The translations under genes and the position numbers were made by a program. A stretch of DNA of 64,000 nucleotides from Glaciihabitans sp. dw_435 (GTDB lineage: Bacteria; Actinomycetota; Actinomycetes; Actinomycetales; Microbacteriaceae), in assembly GCF_018449675.1 (NCBI RefSeq), contig NZ_JAAVUZ010000006.1:1-64000 (forward strand). Direction: 5' to 3'. Shown here piece by piece: positions 25,455-34,460 of the stretch. The notes below the pieces were generated by a model. The model did no database searches and was not told the origin of the DNA. It worked only from the letters and a program-made list of their open reading frames with translations. Position 1 is the stretch's first letter. Each line of letters opens with the position of its first letter.

Positions 25455-26117
25455 ATGGACACCCTCAACGAGCTCATCGTTTCGTGGGCCGGCTCACCGT
25501 TCGTGCTTCTCGCGGTGGTGGTTCTGGTCACCATCGACGGATTCTTCCCGCCCATTCCCGGAGAGACGGTGGTGGTCGCCCTCGCCTCCATCGGTATCGC
25601 GACGGGAGCCCCGAACGTGTGGGCGGTGCTGGCCGCCGCGGCGGTCGGCTCGTTCCTTGGCGACAACATCGCCTTCCTCATCGGGCGGCGTATCGACCTG
25701 GGGCGGTATCGCTGGACCCGGGGTGCGCGGGCAACGCGGGCGCTCGAGCGGGTGCGCGGCGCGCTCGATCGGCGCGCGGCATCCGTCATCCTCACCGCAC
25801 GTTTCGTGCCGGTCGGCCGGGTCACCGTCAACGTGCTCGCCGGATCCGCGGGGTTCCCGCGCCGGCGGTTCGTCGCGCTGAGCGCCGTGTCCGCGGTTGC
25901 GTGGGCGGGCTACTCGGTGCTCGTCGGGGCCGTCGCCGGCGCGTGGCTGCGTGACCAGCCGCTGATCGGCGCCGCGGTCGCCGTGGTGATCGCCCTCGGT
26001 GTTGGTTGGCTGACGGATCTCGTCATCCGCCGGGTCGGTGCGCGCAAGCTTGCCGGCGAAACCCGTCGCGCAGCCGCGGAGCCCAGCGCTATATTGGCGA
26101 CACGAACTCAGGGTTGA
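25455..26117 (+). CDS. DedA-family membrane protein
   Basis: A 220-residue integral membrane protein with the DedA signature: DGFFPPIPGETVVV near residue 28, GDNIAFLIGRR near 68, and the ARFVPVGRVTVNVLAGSAGFPRRRF box near 115-140 with its essential Arg residues. Four to five hydrophobic segments. The family is linked to lipid scrambling and membrane homeostasis. A spacer of 132 bp separates it from the LuxR gene. Confidence 0.93.
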   Translation: MDTLNELIVSWAGSPFVLLAVVVLVTIDGFFPPIPGETVVVALASIGIATGAPNVWAVLAAAAVGSFLGDNIAFLIGRRIDLGRYRWTRGARATRALERVRGALDRRAASVILTARFVPVGRVTVNVLAGSAGFPRRRFVALSAVSAVAWAGYSVLVGAVAGAWLRDQPLIGAAVAVVIALGVGWLTDLVIRRVGARKLAGETRRAAAEPSAILATRTQG

Positions 26118-26139
26118 GCGCGCGGGAGGCACGGCGAAC

Positions 26140-26799
26140 ATGACCGAACACATCACGGGCCGTCAGTTTCACGACAGTGACGGGGTGGAGGACTGGCGGG
26201 TGGTGTCCGGTGGGGCACAGACCTTCTTCGTCACGGAAACCTTCGCCCGGGGCATCCGCCTCATCAATAAAATCGGTGAGATCGCCGAGGCCGCCGGGCA
26301 CCATCCCAATGTGGACCTGCGCTACGGTGGCGTGCTCGTGCGGGTGTTCACCCACGATCTCGATGACCTCAGCGCCCTGGATGTGCCGCTGGCGCGCGCG
26401 ATCTCCGTGGCCGCGCGCGACCTGGAGATCCCCGCCGACCCGTCGCAAGCGCGCTGGGTGCAGATCGCGATCGATGCGCTCGACATCCCGACCGTGCTGC
26501 CGTTCTGGGCAGCGGCGTTCGGCTACGTGCAGATCGCCGAGGCGGACCTCATCGACCCGCTGGGGCGCGGGCCGAACATTTGGTTCCAGCAGATGGATGC
26601 CCCGCGGCCGCAGCGCAATCGTATTCACATCGATCTCTACCTGCCGCGAGACCAGGCGGAGTCCCGCATTGCCGCCGCGCTCGCCGCGGGCGGTCGCGTC
26701 GTGAACGATGCGGATGCCCCGGAATGGTGGACCCTCGCCGACCCCGAGGGTAACGAGGTCGACATCGCGCCGTGGCCGGACGACTACGCCGGCGACTGA
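26140..26799 (+). CDS. Fusion of pterin-4a-carbinolamine dehydratase and VOC domains
   Basis: A 219-residue protein in two parts. Residues about 1-100 are a 4a-hydroxytetrahydrobiopterin dehydratase (PCD/DCoH) with its active-site block EAAGHHPNVDLRYGG plus the later His and Asp. Residues about 105-219 are a VOC domain (VQIAIDALDIPTVLPFWAAAFGY ... DPEGNEVDIAPW). ATG 26140 is the start. Which pterin-dependent enzyme it serves is not visible in the window. Confidence 0.9.
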   Translation: MTEHITGRQFHDSDGVEDWRVVSGGAQTFFVTETFARGIRLINKIGEIAEAAGHHPNVDLRYGGVLVRVFTHDLDDLSALDVPLARAISVAARDLEIPADPSQARWVQIAIDALDIPTVLPFWAAAFGYVQIAEADLIDPLGRGPNIWFQQMDAPRPQRNRIHIDLYLPRDQAESRIAAALAAGGRVVNDADAPEWWTLADPEGNEVDIAPWPDDYAGD

Positions 26800-26815
26800 G
26801 CCGACCGGCGCGGGG

Positions 26816-27664
26816 CTACTCCAGCGCGTTCTCGCGCAGCCAGGCGAGCGCCGACTCCGCCGCCGTGAGGACCGAGATGTGACCGTCTCCTTCGCGCCGC
26901 CAGAACTCGGCACCGGCGCAGTGCCGTGCCAGCCACTCACCGTGCGCGACGGGAACCACGCGATCGGCGGTGCCGTGCATGAGCAGGGTTGGCGCCCTCA
27001 CGTCGGCCGGGTCGAATCCCCACGGGCGCACGTAGGCGAGGTCGTCGTCGGCCATGCCACCGATGCCCGCGTCGAGACCCCTGCCGGCCACCTCGCCCAG
27101 CCACTCCCACTCCGCGTCGAGCGCCGCGTAGTCGGCGGGGATGAACGACTCGGGGTCGAACTCCGCCGCGAGCAGCAGCGGTTCGAGCACCGCCCGCCCG
27201 GCGACGGACGCCGCGAGCTCCGCCTCGCCCGCGGGCGCCATGCCCGCAAACCAGTTGAGGCCCCGGGCGGTGAACGGCGCGAGCGATGCCCCGGCGACGA
27301 CGCCCCGCACCCGGTCGGGCAGCAGGGCGGCACAGGCAAGCGCGTGCGGGCCGCCACCCGAGTGACCCATGACGGCGAACCGCTCGATTCCGAGCGCGTC
27401 GGCGATCGCGGTCACGTCGCCGGCGACCGACGCGATGCTGCGGCCCAGCTGCCGGGACGACCGGCCATACCCGGGCCTGTCATGCGACACCCAGCGGATG
27501 CCGAGCCGCGCCGACTCGGCGGCCAGCGGCTGCGGGGGTGGCCCGACGTTCGGGGTACCGTGATGCCAGAACACGACGAGACGGTCATCGCCCGCCACGG
27601 CGTCGTCGCCGTAGACGTGCAGCCTGCGTCCGTCGGGAGAGTGGATGTCGCGTTCCTGCGTCAT
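26816..27664 (-). CDS. Alpha/beta hydrolase
   Basis: A 282-residue hydrolase. HHGTPNVGPPPQPL is the oxyanion region, the nucleophile elbow is GHSGGG (residues about 99-104), Asp lies in HGTADRVVP and His in GDGHISVL. This group resembles proline-iminopeptidase and epoxide-hydrolase-like proteins. The start ATG 27664 is well placed. It is convergent with the PCD-VOC gene. Confidence 0.9.
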   Translation of the reverse strand: MTQERDIHSPDGRRLHVYGDDAVAGDDRLVVFWHHGTPNVGPPPQPLAAESARLGIRWVSHDRPGYGRSSRQLGRSIASVAGDVTAIADALGIERFAVMGHSGGGPHALACAALLPDRVRGVVAGASLAPFTARGLNWFAGMAPAGEAELAASVAGRAVLEPLLLAAEFDPESFIPADYAALDAEWEWLGEVAGRGLDAGIGGMADDDLAYVRPWGFDPADVRAPTLLMHGTADRVVPVAHGEWLARHCAGAEFWRREGDGHISVLTAAESALAWLRENALE

Positions 27665-27812
27665 CCGCCGAGCCTACGACCCGCCCGCTCCCGCGCACCA
27701 GCGGTGCGGCGCATCACAATCACCCGGGCTACCTCGTCATACCGGTGACGGGTTGACCCGGCACCCCCGGCTCGTACGATGGGGCTGACCCCCGCGACGG
27801 AAGGATGACCCC

Positions 27813-28733
27813 ATGCCCGACACGGTCCCCGGAGCCGACCCGATCGAGGACCTCGTGGGGGAGCGGCGGCACCTGCTGAACCTCGCCTTCCGCATGCTCG
27901 GCACTGTGCACGAGGCGGAAGATGTCGTGCAGGAGACCTGCCTGCGGTGGTACCGCCTCAGCGAGGAGGAGCGCGCAGCGATCCGGGTGCCGGGAGCGTG
28001 GCTCACGCGCGTGGCGAGCCGTATCTGCCTCGACCAGCTCGGGTCCGCCCGCGCCCGCCGCGAGCGCTACGTGGGTGAGTGGCTGCCGGAACCGCTGCCC
28101 GCGTTCACCGCACACCGCGAAGATCCGGATCCGCTCGACCGGATAACGGTGGATGACTCGGTGCGCATGGCCCTTCTTGTGGTGCTCGAATCCCTGACCC
28201 CCGCGGAGCGCGTCTCGTTTGTGCTGCACGACGTCTTCGGGATGCCCTTCGGCGAGATCGCGCAGGTCGTGGGGCGTTCCGCCGACTCGTGCCGCCAGCT
28301 CGCGACATCCGCCCGCAAGAAAATTCAGGCAAACAGGGCGACCGCCACGAGGCCCGAGCAGCACTCCGCGGTGGTCGCCGCCTTTCGCGCCGCGTGTGAG
28401 TCTGGCGATATCGAGGCGCTGGTCTCGGTGCTGGACCCGAGCGTGACGGCGCGGTCGGATGGCGGCGGGTTCGTCAGTGCGGCGCTGCGTCCGATCGTTG
28501 GGGTCGACAACGTGGCGCGGTTCCTCCTGGGCGTTCTGGCCAAGGCCGGCCCGCTCGATGTCACCGAGGAGCTCGTGAATGGGGAGGTGGCGCTCGTGGT
28601 GCGGGCGGGCGGTGCGGTGTTCGCGATCGTGTCCCTGGGCGCCACCGACGACCGGGTGAGCGACGTGTGGATCGTGATGAACCCGCAGAAACTCACCGCC
28701 TGGGGCGCATCGACTGGCCGCGTCGGGGACTAG
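27813..28733 (+). CDS. ECF41-type RNA polymerase sigma factor with SnoaL-like C-terminal domain
   Basis: A 306-residue sigma factor. Region 2 spans about 18-90 (LNLAFRMLGTVHEAEDVVQE), region 4 about 120-175 (LTPAERVSFVLHDVFGMPFGEIAQVVGRS) and a SnoaL/NTF2-like domain occupies the last 110 residues. The inter-domain WLPEPLP and the C-terminal DGGG motif are the marks of ECF41 (SigJ-like) factors, whose extension tunes their activity in place of an anti-sigma factor. The usual carboxymuconolactone or epimerase partner gene is not adjacent. ATG 27813 follows GGAAGGA. Confidence 0.93.
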   Translation: MPDTVPGADPIEDLVGERRHLLNLAFRMLGTVHEAEDVVQETCLRWYRLSEEERAAIRVPGAWLTRVASRICLDQLGSARARRERYVGEWLPEPLPAFTAHREDPDPLDRITVDDSVRMALLVVLESLTPAERVSFVLHDVFGMPFGEIAQVVGRSADSCRQLATSARKKIQANRATATRPEQHSAVVAAFRAACESGDIEALVSVLDPSVTARSDGGGFVSAALRPIVGVDNVARFLLGVLAKAGPLDVTEELVNGEVALVVRAGGAVFAIVSLGATDDRVSDVWIVMNPQKLTAWGASTGRVGD

Positions 28734-29329
28734 CCGCGAGCGGGACTGGCCGCGCGTGAGCTCGCCCGCACGTGCATGCGCTCGCCCTGCTTGCCGAACA
28801 GCGTGAGGAACTCGACGGCGTTGGCATCGGCGCGACCGACCCAGTGCGGGGTGCGGGTGTCGAACTCGGCAGCCTCGCCGGGCGGCAGCACCAGGTCGTG
28901 TTCGCCGAGCACCAGGCGCAGGTGTCCGCGAAGCACGTAGATCCACTCGAAGCCCTCGTGCGTCCTCGGCTCCGGGTCGGCCTGCGGCGGGCCTGCCGCG
29001 ATGATGTGCTTGAACGCCTGCAGCCCCACCGCACCACGGTTCAGCGGCAGGATCGTCTGCCCGTGCCGCTGGATCGGCCGGATGTGAATGCGCGGGTCCC
29101 CGGTTGCCGGCGCGCCCACCAGTTCATCGAGCGGAACGCCGTGTGCCCGGGCCAGCGGCAGCAGCAGCTCGAGGTTCGGACGCCGCTGACCCGATTCCAG
29201 CCGCGAGAGGGTGCTCACCGAGATGCCCGTCTCGGCGGCGAGACCGGCCAGCGTGACGCCGCGACTCAGGCGCACCGCCTTCAGCCGGGGTCCGACAGAG
29301 TCCAGTACCGCTTCGGTCGCGTCATCCAT
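28730..29329 (-). CDS. XRE-family regulator with cupin sensor domain
   Basis: A 199-residue protein. The helix-turn-helix is at residues about 15-70 (SRGVTLAGLAAETGISVSTLSRLESGQRRP) and the cupin domain at about 105-190 (HEGFEWIYVLRGHLRLVLGEHDLVLPPGEAAEFDTRTPHWVG). Its end overlaps the sigma-factor gene by 4 nt. It is divergent from a thioredoxin-reductase-like gene, with a perfect inverted repeat between them, and probably represses that gene. Confidence 0.94.
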   Translation of the reverse strand: MDDATEAVLDSVGPRLKAVRLSRGVTLAGLAAETGISVSTLSRLESGQRRPNLELLLPLARAHGVPLDELVGAPATGDPRIHIRPIQRHGQTILPLNRGAVGLQAFKHIIAAGPPQADPEPRTHEGFEWIYVLRGHLRLVLGEHDLVLPPGEAAEFDTRTPHWVGRADANAVEFLTLFGKQGERMHVRASSRAASPARG

Positions 29330-29348
29330 TCGCCCATCCTGTCACGAA

Positions 29349-29371
29349 TTCGTTGCCGTTTTGGCAACGAA
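29349..29371. promoter_or_regulatory. Perfect inverted-repeat operator of the XRE-cupin/oxidoreductase pair
   Basis: TTCGTTGCC (29349-29357) and GGCAACGAA (29363-29371) are exact reverse complements with a 5-nt spacer. It lies 19 bp before the regulator's start and 27 bp before the oxidoreductase start, so one bound dimer could shut both promoters. Confidence 0.85.
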
Positions 29372-29398
29372 GCTTGTCAGAATGGCCCGCGTCGTCCG

Positions 29399-30379
29399 AT
29401 GCTGACGGACATGGATAACCGGATGCCCCAGGGCGCAGAAACTTCGTATGACGTCGTCATCGTGGGCGGGGGTGCCGCGGGCCTCAGCGCGGCGGTCGCC
29501 CTGGGGCGGTCCCGCCGCTCGGTTGTCGTGATCGACGCGGGGGAGCCGCGAAACGCGCCCGCCGCGGGTGTGCACAACCTGCTAACCCGGGACGGCATGA
29601 GCCCCCTCGAACTGACGCGCGTCGGCCGGGAGGAGGCCCGCAGTTACGGCGCCGTGGTGCGGGAGCGCACCACGGCGATCGGCGCCCGCCGCGACGACGC
29701 CGGCTTTGTCGTGGACCTGGCGGACGGGTCGCGCGTGCGGGGGAAGCGCATGCTGGTGACTACCGGGCTGATCGACGCGCTGCCGGAGGTGCCCGGGCTC
29801 GCCGAGCGCTGGGGCAGGGACGTCATTCACTGCCCGTATTGCCACGGCTGGGAGGTGCGCGATGAAGCGATCGGCATTCTCGGTACCGGTCCCGCGGCAA
29901 TGCACCAGACGCTGATGTTCCGGCAGCTCAGCCAGGACGTCACCCTCTTCGTCCACACGGCGCAGCCGCCGGACGCGGAGCAGGCCGAGCAGCTGGCGGC
30001 ACGGGGTATCCGCGTGGTGACCGGCGAGGTGGCGTCGGTGTCGGTGGCGAACGATGAGCTCGACGGGGTCGTGATGGCGGACGGCTCGAGGCATCCGCTT
30101 CGGGCACTCGTCGTCGCGCCGAGCTTTCGCGCGCGGGGCGAGATCCTCGTGCAGCTGGGACTCGAGGTGACCGAGACGCCGATGGGCACGGTGGTGGAGT
30201 CCGATGCCATGGGGCAGACCGCCGTGCCGGGAGTCTGGGCAGCGGGCAACGTCACCGATCTGTCTGCCCAGGTGGTGTCGTCGGCCGCCGCCGGGTTGGC
30301 GGCGGGTGCCTCGATCAACGCCGACCTCATTGCCGCGGACACCCGGGCCGCGGTCGAGGTGTACCGCGCCAGCCGCTGA
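29399..30379 (+). CDS. Thioredoxin-reductase-like FAD-dependent oxidoreductase
   Basis: A 326-residue flavoprotein. The FAD loop is VVIVGGGAAGLSAAVALG (residues about 17-34) and the second dinucleotide loop is GILGTGPAA near residue 160. The redox-like HCPYCHGWE carries a CxxC pair near residue 145, and the C-terminal GVWAAGN is the FAD-binding end. It is closer to the TrxR-like oxidoreductases that act with XRE-cupin regulators than to true TrxB. ATG 29399, 29411 or 29423 could start it. It is controlled from the divergent operator. Confidence 0.9.
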   Translation: MLTDMDNRMPQGAETSYDVVIVGGGAAGLSAAVALGRSRRSVVVIDAGEPRNAPAAGVHNLLTRDGMSPLELTRVGREEARSYGAVVRERTTAIGARRDDAGFVVDLADGSRVRGKRMLVTTGLIDALPEVPGLAERWGRDVIHCPYCHGWEVRDEAIGILGTGPAAMHQTLMFRQLSQDVTLFVHTAQPPDAEQAEQLAARGIRVVTGEVASVSVANDELDGVVMADGSRHPLRALVVAPSFRARGEILVQLGLEVTETPMGTVVESDAMGQTAVPGVWAAGNVTDLSAQVVSSAAAGLAAGASINADLIAADTRAAVEVYRASR

Positions 30380-30484
30380 CCCACGCGTTCGCTTCCGGCG
30401 GGCCCCCAATTCGAGGGAGTCCGCCGGGGCACAGGGCAGAAGTTCTCACCGCCGGGCGAACGGCACCGGTACATTACTGAGCAA

Positions 30485-31399
30485 ATGACTTCTTCCTTTC
30501 GCGTCTCGGAACCCGTCGCCGCAGCCCTGGCGGAGAACCGCCCGGTCGTCGCCCTCGAGTCGACGATCATCAGCCACGGCCTGCCCCGCCCGCGCAATCA
30601 CGAGGCCGCGCTGGAGTTCGAGGAGATCCTGCGCTCCGCCGGCGTGACGCCCGCGACCATCGCGGTGCTCGATGGCGTGCCCCAGATCGGGCTCGACGCT
30701 GAGGGTGTGCGGCGCATCGCGGAAGACGAGCTCGCCAAGGCCAGCGTGCGCGACCTGCCGATCATTGCCGCCCTCAAGGTGAGCGCGGCCACGACCGTCG
30801 CCGCGACCTCGCACCTGGCGACGCTCGCGGGCATCCGGGTGTTCGCGACGGGCGGCCTCGGGGGAGTGCACCGCGGCGCGAGCGAAAGCTTCGACGAGTC
30901 TGCCGACATCCCGACCCTCGCCGTCACCCCCATCACCGTGGTGAGCGCCGGCGTGAAGTCGGTGCTCGACATTGGCGCGACGCTCGAACGCCTCGAGACA
31001 CTGAGCATCCCCGTCGTGGGCTACGGCACCACGGTCTTCCCCCGGTTCTGGCTGCGCGAGTCGGCATACTCGCTCGACTGGTCGGTGGACACGGCGGCCG
31101 AAATCGCCCTGATCATGCAGGCTCGGGATGACTCGCAGCTGAGGCAGGGCATCGTGGTCGCCAACCCGATCCCGCTCCACCAGCAGTGGGACCCTGCGGA
31201 GCATGATCGTGTCCTCATCGAGGCGCTCGCCGCAGCAGACGCCGCCGGAGTCACCGGCAAGGCCGTGACCCCCTTCCTTCTGCTGTACATCGTGGAGGCC
31301 TCCGGCGGGCGCAGTCTCGAGGTCAACCTTGACCTTGCGCGCAACAACGTGCGGGTTGCGGCCGAGATCGCCACCGCCTGGAGCGCACTGCGTGCCTGA
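30485..31399 (+). CDS. psuG: Pseudouridine-5'-phosphate glycosidase
   Basis: A 304-residue enzyme that splits pseudouridine 5'-phosphate to uracil and ribose 5-phosphate. The PsuG signature is clear: ALESTIISHGLPRPRN near residue 20, a catalytic-Lys region (AALKVSAATTVAAT near 98), FATGGLGGVHRGA near 120 and the C-terminal NPIPLHQQWDP. It overlaps the kinase gene downstream by 8 nt, completing the two-step pathway. Confidence 0.95.
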   Translation: MTSSFRVSEPVAAALAENRPVVALESTIISHGLPRPRNHEAALEFEEILRSAGVTPATIAVLDGVPQIGLDAEGVRRIAEDELAKASVRDLPIIAALKVSAATTVAATSHLATLAGIRVFATGGLGGVHRGASESFDESADIPTLAVTPITVVSAGVKSVLDIGATLERLETLSIPVVGYGTTVFPRFWLRESAYSLDWSVDTAAEIALIMQARDDSQLRQGIVVANPIPLHQQWDPAEHDRVLIEALAAADAAGVTGKAVTPFLLLYIVEASGGRSLEVNLDLARNNVRVAAEIATAWSALRA

Positions 31400-32285
31400 G
31401 GCATCCGCTCGCATCGTCATTTTCGGAGACGTGATTGACGACGTCGTCGTGGTTCCCAGCGCCGCGATGCGTCCCGACACCGACACCCCGTCAGCGATTC
31501 GTTTTCGCGCGGGGGGATCCGCGGCCAACACCGCGGCGTGGCTCGGGCACCTCGGAGCGGACATCGATTTCATCGGTCGCGTCGGTGCCGATGACCACGC
31601 GCGGCACACCGCGCTGCTGACCGACCTCGGTACGCGCGCGCACCTGGTGGCCGACCCGGTGCTGCCCACCGGCACGATCGTCATCATCGTCGACGGTCAA
31701 CACCGGTCGATGCTCACCGAGCGTGGCGCCAACGCCGCGCTGTACCCGACGGCCGTGACCGACGACATGCTCACCGGAGCACGCGTGCTGCACTTCAGCG
31801 GCTACAGCCTGTTCGGCGACCCGGGAGGGCACGGCATTGCCGCGCTCATCACGCGTGCCCGGGCGCTGGGGGTCGAGGTGTCGATCGATCCGGGTTCCGC
31901 GGGGTTCCTCGCGGACTTTGGGCCGCGCGCATTTCTCGATGCGATCAGGGGCACCTCGATCATCTTCCCCAACCTCGAGGAGGGGCGTCAGCTCACCGGC
32001 CAGCACGACCCGTGGCTCATCACCACACAGCTGGCGCGCACCTTCCCGGTGGTGGTGCTCACGCTCGGTGACGGTGGCGTCATCGTCGCCCGCGGCGGGC
32101 AGCATCCCACGCGCGTGGCGGCGGTCGACCTCGAGGTGGTGGATCCCACCGGCGCGGGCGACGCGTTCGCCGCCGGGTTCCTCGCCAACTGGGTCGTCAC
32201 CGGGGATCCCATGCTCGCCGCCGCCGCGGGGTCGCAGGTCGCAGCGAAGGCCGTCACCGAGATGGGCGGCCGGCCGCTCCGCTAG
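31392..32285 (+). CDS. PfkB-family carbohydrate kinase, probably pseudouridine kinase
   Basis: A 297-residue ribokinase-fold kinase. The N-terminal substrate loop is RAGGSAANTAAWLGHLG (residues about 36-52) and the catalytic/anion-hole motif is DPTGAGDAFAAGF near residue 252. GTG 31392 overlaps the psuG stop. Coupling to psuG argues for pseudouridine phosphorylation (PsuK role). The sequence alone would allow other sugar or nucleoside kinases. Its last 4 nt overlap the convergent photolyase gene. Confidence 0.9.
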   Translation: MPEASARIVIFGDVIDDVVVVPSAAMRPDTDTPSAIRFRAGGSAANTAAWLGHLGADIDFIGRVGADDHARHTALLTDLGTRAHLVADPVLPTGTIVIIVDGQHRSMLTERGANAALYPTAVTDDMLTGARVLHFSGYSLFGDPGGHGIAALITRARALGVEVSIDPGSAGFLADFGPRAFLDAIRGTSIIFPNLEEGRQLTGQHDPWLITTQLARTFPVVVLTLGDGGVIVARGGQHPTRVAAVDLEVVDPTGAGDAFAAGFLANWVVTGDPMLAAAAGSQVAAKAVTEMGGRPLR

Positions 32286-33637
32286 GCGCGCTTGACGACT
32301 TCGTACGCGGCGAGGGCGTCCTTGCGGGATGCCCCGAGGTCGACGATCGGCGCAGGGCGCAGTTCCCCGTCGGGCAGCCACTGCGAGACGTATTCGCGGT
32401 GCGGGTCAAACTTCGACGCCTGCAGCACGGGATTGAACACGCGGAAGTACGGTGCCGCGTCGGCGCCACTCCCGGCAACCCACTGCCAGTTGCCCGGGTT
32501 GCTCGCCTCGTCGGCGTCGACCAGGCAATCCCAGAACCACTGCTCGCCGATGCGCCAGTCCACGAGCAGATTCTTGATGAGAAAACTCGCCGTCACCATG
32601 CGCACGCGGTTGTGCATGTAGCCGGTTGCCCACAGCTCACGCATTCCGGCGTCCACCAGCTCGATGCCGGTGTTGCCCTGCTGCCACGCCTCGAGTTCCT
32701 CGGGCCGCGGCTGCTCCCAGGGGAACGCGTCGAACTGCGCCCGGTAGTTCTTCTGCGCGAGCTCCGGGAACGTGTAGAGAATGTTCCAGTTGAACTCGCG
32801 CCAGCCGATCTCGCTGAGAAACTTGGCAGCGTTCCTGCGCGCGCCCGCGTCGAGCGTGCCGCGCAGCCGGTGCCAGACCTGGAACGGACTGATCTCCCCG
32901 AACCGCAGGTGGGGACTCAGATGTGAGGTGGCGTCGTGGGCGGGTTCGTCGCGCCGGTGGTAGTCGGCCAACACCCGGGTCGCGAAGCGCTCCAGTGCGT
33001 CTGACGCGGATGCCTCGCCCGGCACCCATCGCTCGCGCAGCCCGCCAGCCCAGTCCGGGGCCGTCGGCAACAACGTCCACTCCTCGAGCGCGTCGCTGGC
33101 GAGCCCGGCGTCCGGCGCCGTCAGCCCCGCCGGGGCGTCCAGCGGCAGCCGCGGATCTGCCCGCTGCAGGCACGCATTCCAGAACGGCGTGAAGACGCGG
33201 TACGGGTTTCCCTCGGCCGTCGTCACCGTCCACGGCTCAAATAGCAGGCTCGCCTGGAAGCTCTTGACCTCGAGCCCCCGCTCCCGCAGGGTCGTCTTCA
33301 GCCCAGCGTCGATCTCGCGCGCGGCGCTGTAGCGGCGGTTCCAGTAGACGGCGTCGGCGCCGGTCTCATCCACCAACCGGGGAATCTCGGTCGCGGCCTC
33401 ACCGCGGCGCAGGATGAGGCGGCTACCGAGGGCCTCGAGTGAGCGCGCCAGGGAGGTGAGGCTGTGGTGGAGCCACCAGCGGCTTGCTGACCCGAGCGGG
33501 CGGATGCCCCGGCTCGTGTCATCCAGCAGATAAACGACCACGACGGAACCCCCACGCTCGCTCGCGGCGAGCAGGGCAGGGTTATCGGCGACCCGCAGGT
33601 CATCGCGGAGCCAGACGATCGTGATGGGGGAACTCAT
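32282..33637 (-). CDS. phrB: Deoxyribodipyrimidine photolyase (CPD photolyase)
   Basis: A 451-residue flavoprotein that repairs UV cyclobutane dimers with light. The N-terminal antenna domain (IVWLRDDLRVADNPAL) is about 130 residues. The C-terminal FAD domain has NRVRMVTASFLIKNLLVDWRIGE and DADEASNPGNWQWVAGSGADAAPYFRVFNP, including the Trp electron-transfer region. The length is normal for class I enzymes. It starts at ATG 33637. Confidence 0.95.
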   Translation of the reverse strand: MSSPITIVWLRDDLRVADNPALLAASERGGSVVVVYLLDDTSRGIRPLGSASRWWLHHSLTSLARSLEALGSRLILRRGEAATEIPRLVDETGADAVYWNRRYSAAREIDAGLKTTLRERGLEVKSFQASLLFEPWTVTTAEGNPYRVFTPFWNACLQRADPRLPLDAPAGLTAPDAGLASDALEEWTLLPTAPDWAGGLRERWVPGEASASDALERFATRVLADYHRRDEPAHDATSHLSPHLRFGEISPFQVWHRLRGTLDAGARRNAAKFLSEIGWREFNWNILYTFPELAQKNYRAQFDAFPWEQPRPEELEAWQQGNTGIELVDAGMRELWATGYMHNRVRMVTASFLIKNLLVDWRIGEQWFWDCLVDADEASNPGNWQWVAGSGADAAPYFRVFNPVLQASKFDPHREYVSQWLPDGELRPAPIVDLGASRKDALAAYEVVKRA

Positions 33638-33677
33638 CGTTCCAGAGTACGAGCGGCGGCTGGGCGAACGGCCGGGT

Positions 33678-34130
33678 TTACTCTTCGGTGGCGTCGATGC
33701 TACGACGAAGTTTGTCGCTCAGGACGCTGAGCTGCTGCAACTCGGTCGTGGTGAGCGCGCCACCCACGTGGCGGGCGATGGAGGCCGAGTGACTGACGGC
33801 GACACGACGGAACAGGGCGTAGCCCTCATCGGTGAGGCACACGAACGTACCGCGGCCATCTCCCGGGTCGCTTTCCTTGCGCACAAGCCCCCGGGCGAGC
33901 AGACGGTCGACGAGCCGGCTCACGCTGGGCTGGGTCAGCAGCAGGTGGCGGTTGAGATCGCGGATGCGGAGCTTGTGCCCCTCCTGCCGTGACAGGTTGA
34001 ACAGCACGTCGTACTCGTTGAGGGAGAGCTCTCCGCTCGGGAATTCCTGATTCAGCTTGCGCAGAACCGTCACCTGCGCGCGGAACAGTGATTCCCAGGA
34101 GTTGATCGCCGTCTTCGACTCATCGTTCAC
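33678..34130 (-). CDS. MarR-family transcriptional regulator
   Basis: A 150-residue winged-helix regulator (IRDLNRHLLLTQPSVSRLVDRLLARGLV; wing DPGDGRGTFVCLTDEG). It ends 40 bp before the photolyase start on the same strand, so the two may be cotranscribed. Upstream (34131-34645) lies the AT-richer border of the transposon remnant. Confidence 0.92.
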   Translation of the reverse strand: MNDESKTAINSWESLFRAQVTVLRKLNQEFPSGELSLNEYDVLFNLSRQEGHKLRIRDLNRHLLLTQPSVSRLVDRLLARGLVRKESDPGDGRGTFVCLTDEGYALFRRVAVSHSASIARHVGGALTTTELQQLSVLSDKLRRSIDATEE

Positions 34131-34263
34131 TCTTCAACTCTATGCACTGCCGAGACAATGTCGGGAACGGATGCCTCCCTGTGACGGCCTCTTCGTTCCG
34201 CTGACCGCGGAACGGGGCCCGAATCCGGGGCAACGACGAGAAAACGGGCCGTTAAACAGGATT

Positions 34264-34297
34264 GAGGGTCGGTTTCAGAGGCTAGAAACCGACCCTC
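34264..34297. repeat. Perfect 13-bp inverted repeat with 8-nt loop
   Basis: GAGGGTCGGTTTC (34264-34276) and GAAACCGACCCTC (34285-34297) pair exactly. No T-run follows on either strand, so it is not a standard terminator. It sits in the 515-bp gene-free gap between the MarR gene and the TnsA-like gene. Apart from this and the repeat array at 34461-34541, I see nothing else in that gap. Confidence 0.8.
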
Positions 34298-34460
34298 TCC
34301 CTTGCACCAAGAGTGTCCTGCAATCACATTCCGCAGAAGCTGCCACAGCAAACAACTTCTGCCCTTGAAATATATAACGGGAAGGTAACGGAGCGCTAGT
34401 TATGCAAACGTTATTTTCCTGCGAATTTGCCAAGTGACGAAAAAGTGGCCGTCAGTGTCC

